Shown here one piece after another: positions 63,870 through 64,000 of a DNA stretch of 64,000 nucleotides. The position numbers and the translations under genes were made by a program. The stretch spans positions 188,535-252,534 of the forward strand of contig NZ_LMSC01000007.1 of the NCBI RefSeq assembly GCF_001428025.1. Direction: 5' to 3'. Source of the stretch: Phycicoccus sp. Soil748 (GTDB taxonomy: Bacteria; Actinomycetota; Actinomycetes; Actinomycetales; Dermatophilaceae). Position 1 is the first letter of the stretch. Every line of letters begins with the position of its first letter. Below the pieces are notes generated by a model, which had not been told where the DNA came from, did no database searches, and saw nothing but the letters and a program-made list of their open reading frames with translations.

Positions 63870-64000
63870 ATGACCAAGTACATCGCCAAGTTCCAGTCGA
63901 AGATGAACGAGCGCGGCGCCACCGCCGTGGAGTACGGCCTCATGGTCGCCCTCATCGCCATCGTCATCATCGTCGCCGTCTCCCTCCTGGGTGGCAACCT
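63870..64000 (+). CDS. Flp/Fap type IVb pilin, cut by window edge
   Basis: The first 43 residues of a Flp pilin. It has a short basic leader (TKYIAKFQSKMNERG) followed by ATAVEYGLMVALIAIVIIVA. Prepilin peptidase should cut between Gly and Ala, leaving Glu at position 5 of the mature helix. GGAGGTTCAC precedes ATG 63870. A tad secretion locus probably continues beyond the window. Confidence 0.93.
   Translation, partial: MTKYIAKFQSKMNERGATAVEYGLMVALIAIVIIVAVSLLGGN

Overview
The window is about 64 kb of very GC-rich DNA with short intergenic gaps, many ATGA/GTGA stop-start overlaps and frequent GTG starts. A SigR/RsrA pair, a bL37 mini-ribosomal protein, a DUF2342 protein, UPF0182, PPA1309, a YlbL-type PDZ-Lon protein and a Flp pilin all point to Actinomycetota. 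I infer a Micrococcales lineage such as Intrasporangiaceae, but no rRNA is present to confirm this. Nearly all of it reads as chromosomal core; no transposase, phage or CRISPR array was seen.

Layout. 1-11.6 kb: a ThiF/TOMM-like protein cut by the window edge, a DUF5679 zinc ribbon, an enoyl-CoA hydratase, a YgjP-like metallopeptidase, a DUF2342-Nudix pair, an epimerase-MoaE-PDZ/Lon operon, PPA1309 and UPF0182. An initiator tRNA follows at 11.63 kb. 11.8-18.1 kb: two divergent operons for sulfane sulfur (persulfide) handling, with rhodaneses, an MBL-rhodanese fusion, TauE, thioredoxin, DUF302, a CstR-type regulator and an MFS transporter, around a cluster of ATACCC/GGGTAT palindromes. 18.2-26.8 kb: cupin, lipoprotein hydrolase, NlpC/P60, DUF1918-DUF1876, GerMN lipoprotein, PAS-ANTAR and a SNF2 helicase. 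26.9-34.9 kb: a CarH/LitR-type MerR regulator opposite a six-gene membrane and fatty-acid modification operon (acyltransferase-like, FAD oxidoreductase, DUF1365, two CFA-type methyltransferases, DUF1295). 34.9-42.3 kb: HIT, MGMT, a lytic-transglycosylase-like protein, NDH-2, an M16 peptidase pair and a HisN-like phosphatase. 42.6-48.5 kb: a complete peptide ABC importer. 48.6-56.3 kb: an ECF sigma factor with a membrane partner, rsgA-aroA-DoxX, SRAP peptidase, SigR/RsrA and bL37. 56.6-64 kb: a 39-residue ORF, two HD-GYP-type membrane proteins, a DUF3311/SSS symporter, a large secreted Cys-rich protein and the start of a Flp pilin gene.

How they work together. The persulfide cluster contains sensing (CstR-like), oxidation and transfer (MBL-rhodanese, rhodaneses), thiol reduction (thioredoxin) and export (TauE, MFS). 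The MerR cluster looks like a light/B12-responsive lipid-remodelling module. Several genes have a TANNNT -10 hexamer 6-7 nt before the start codon, which suggests leaderless transcripts. All functional calls come from reading translated sequence by eye; no database search was run.
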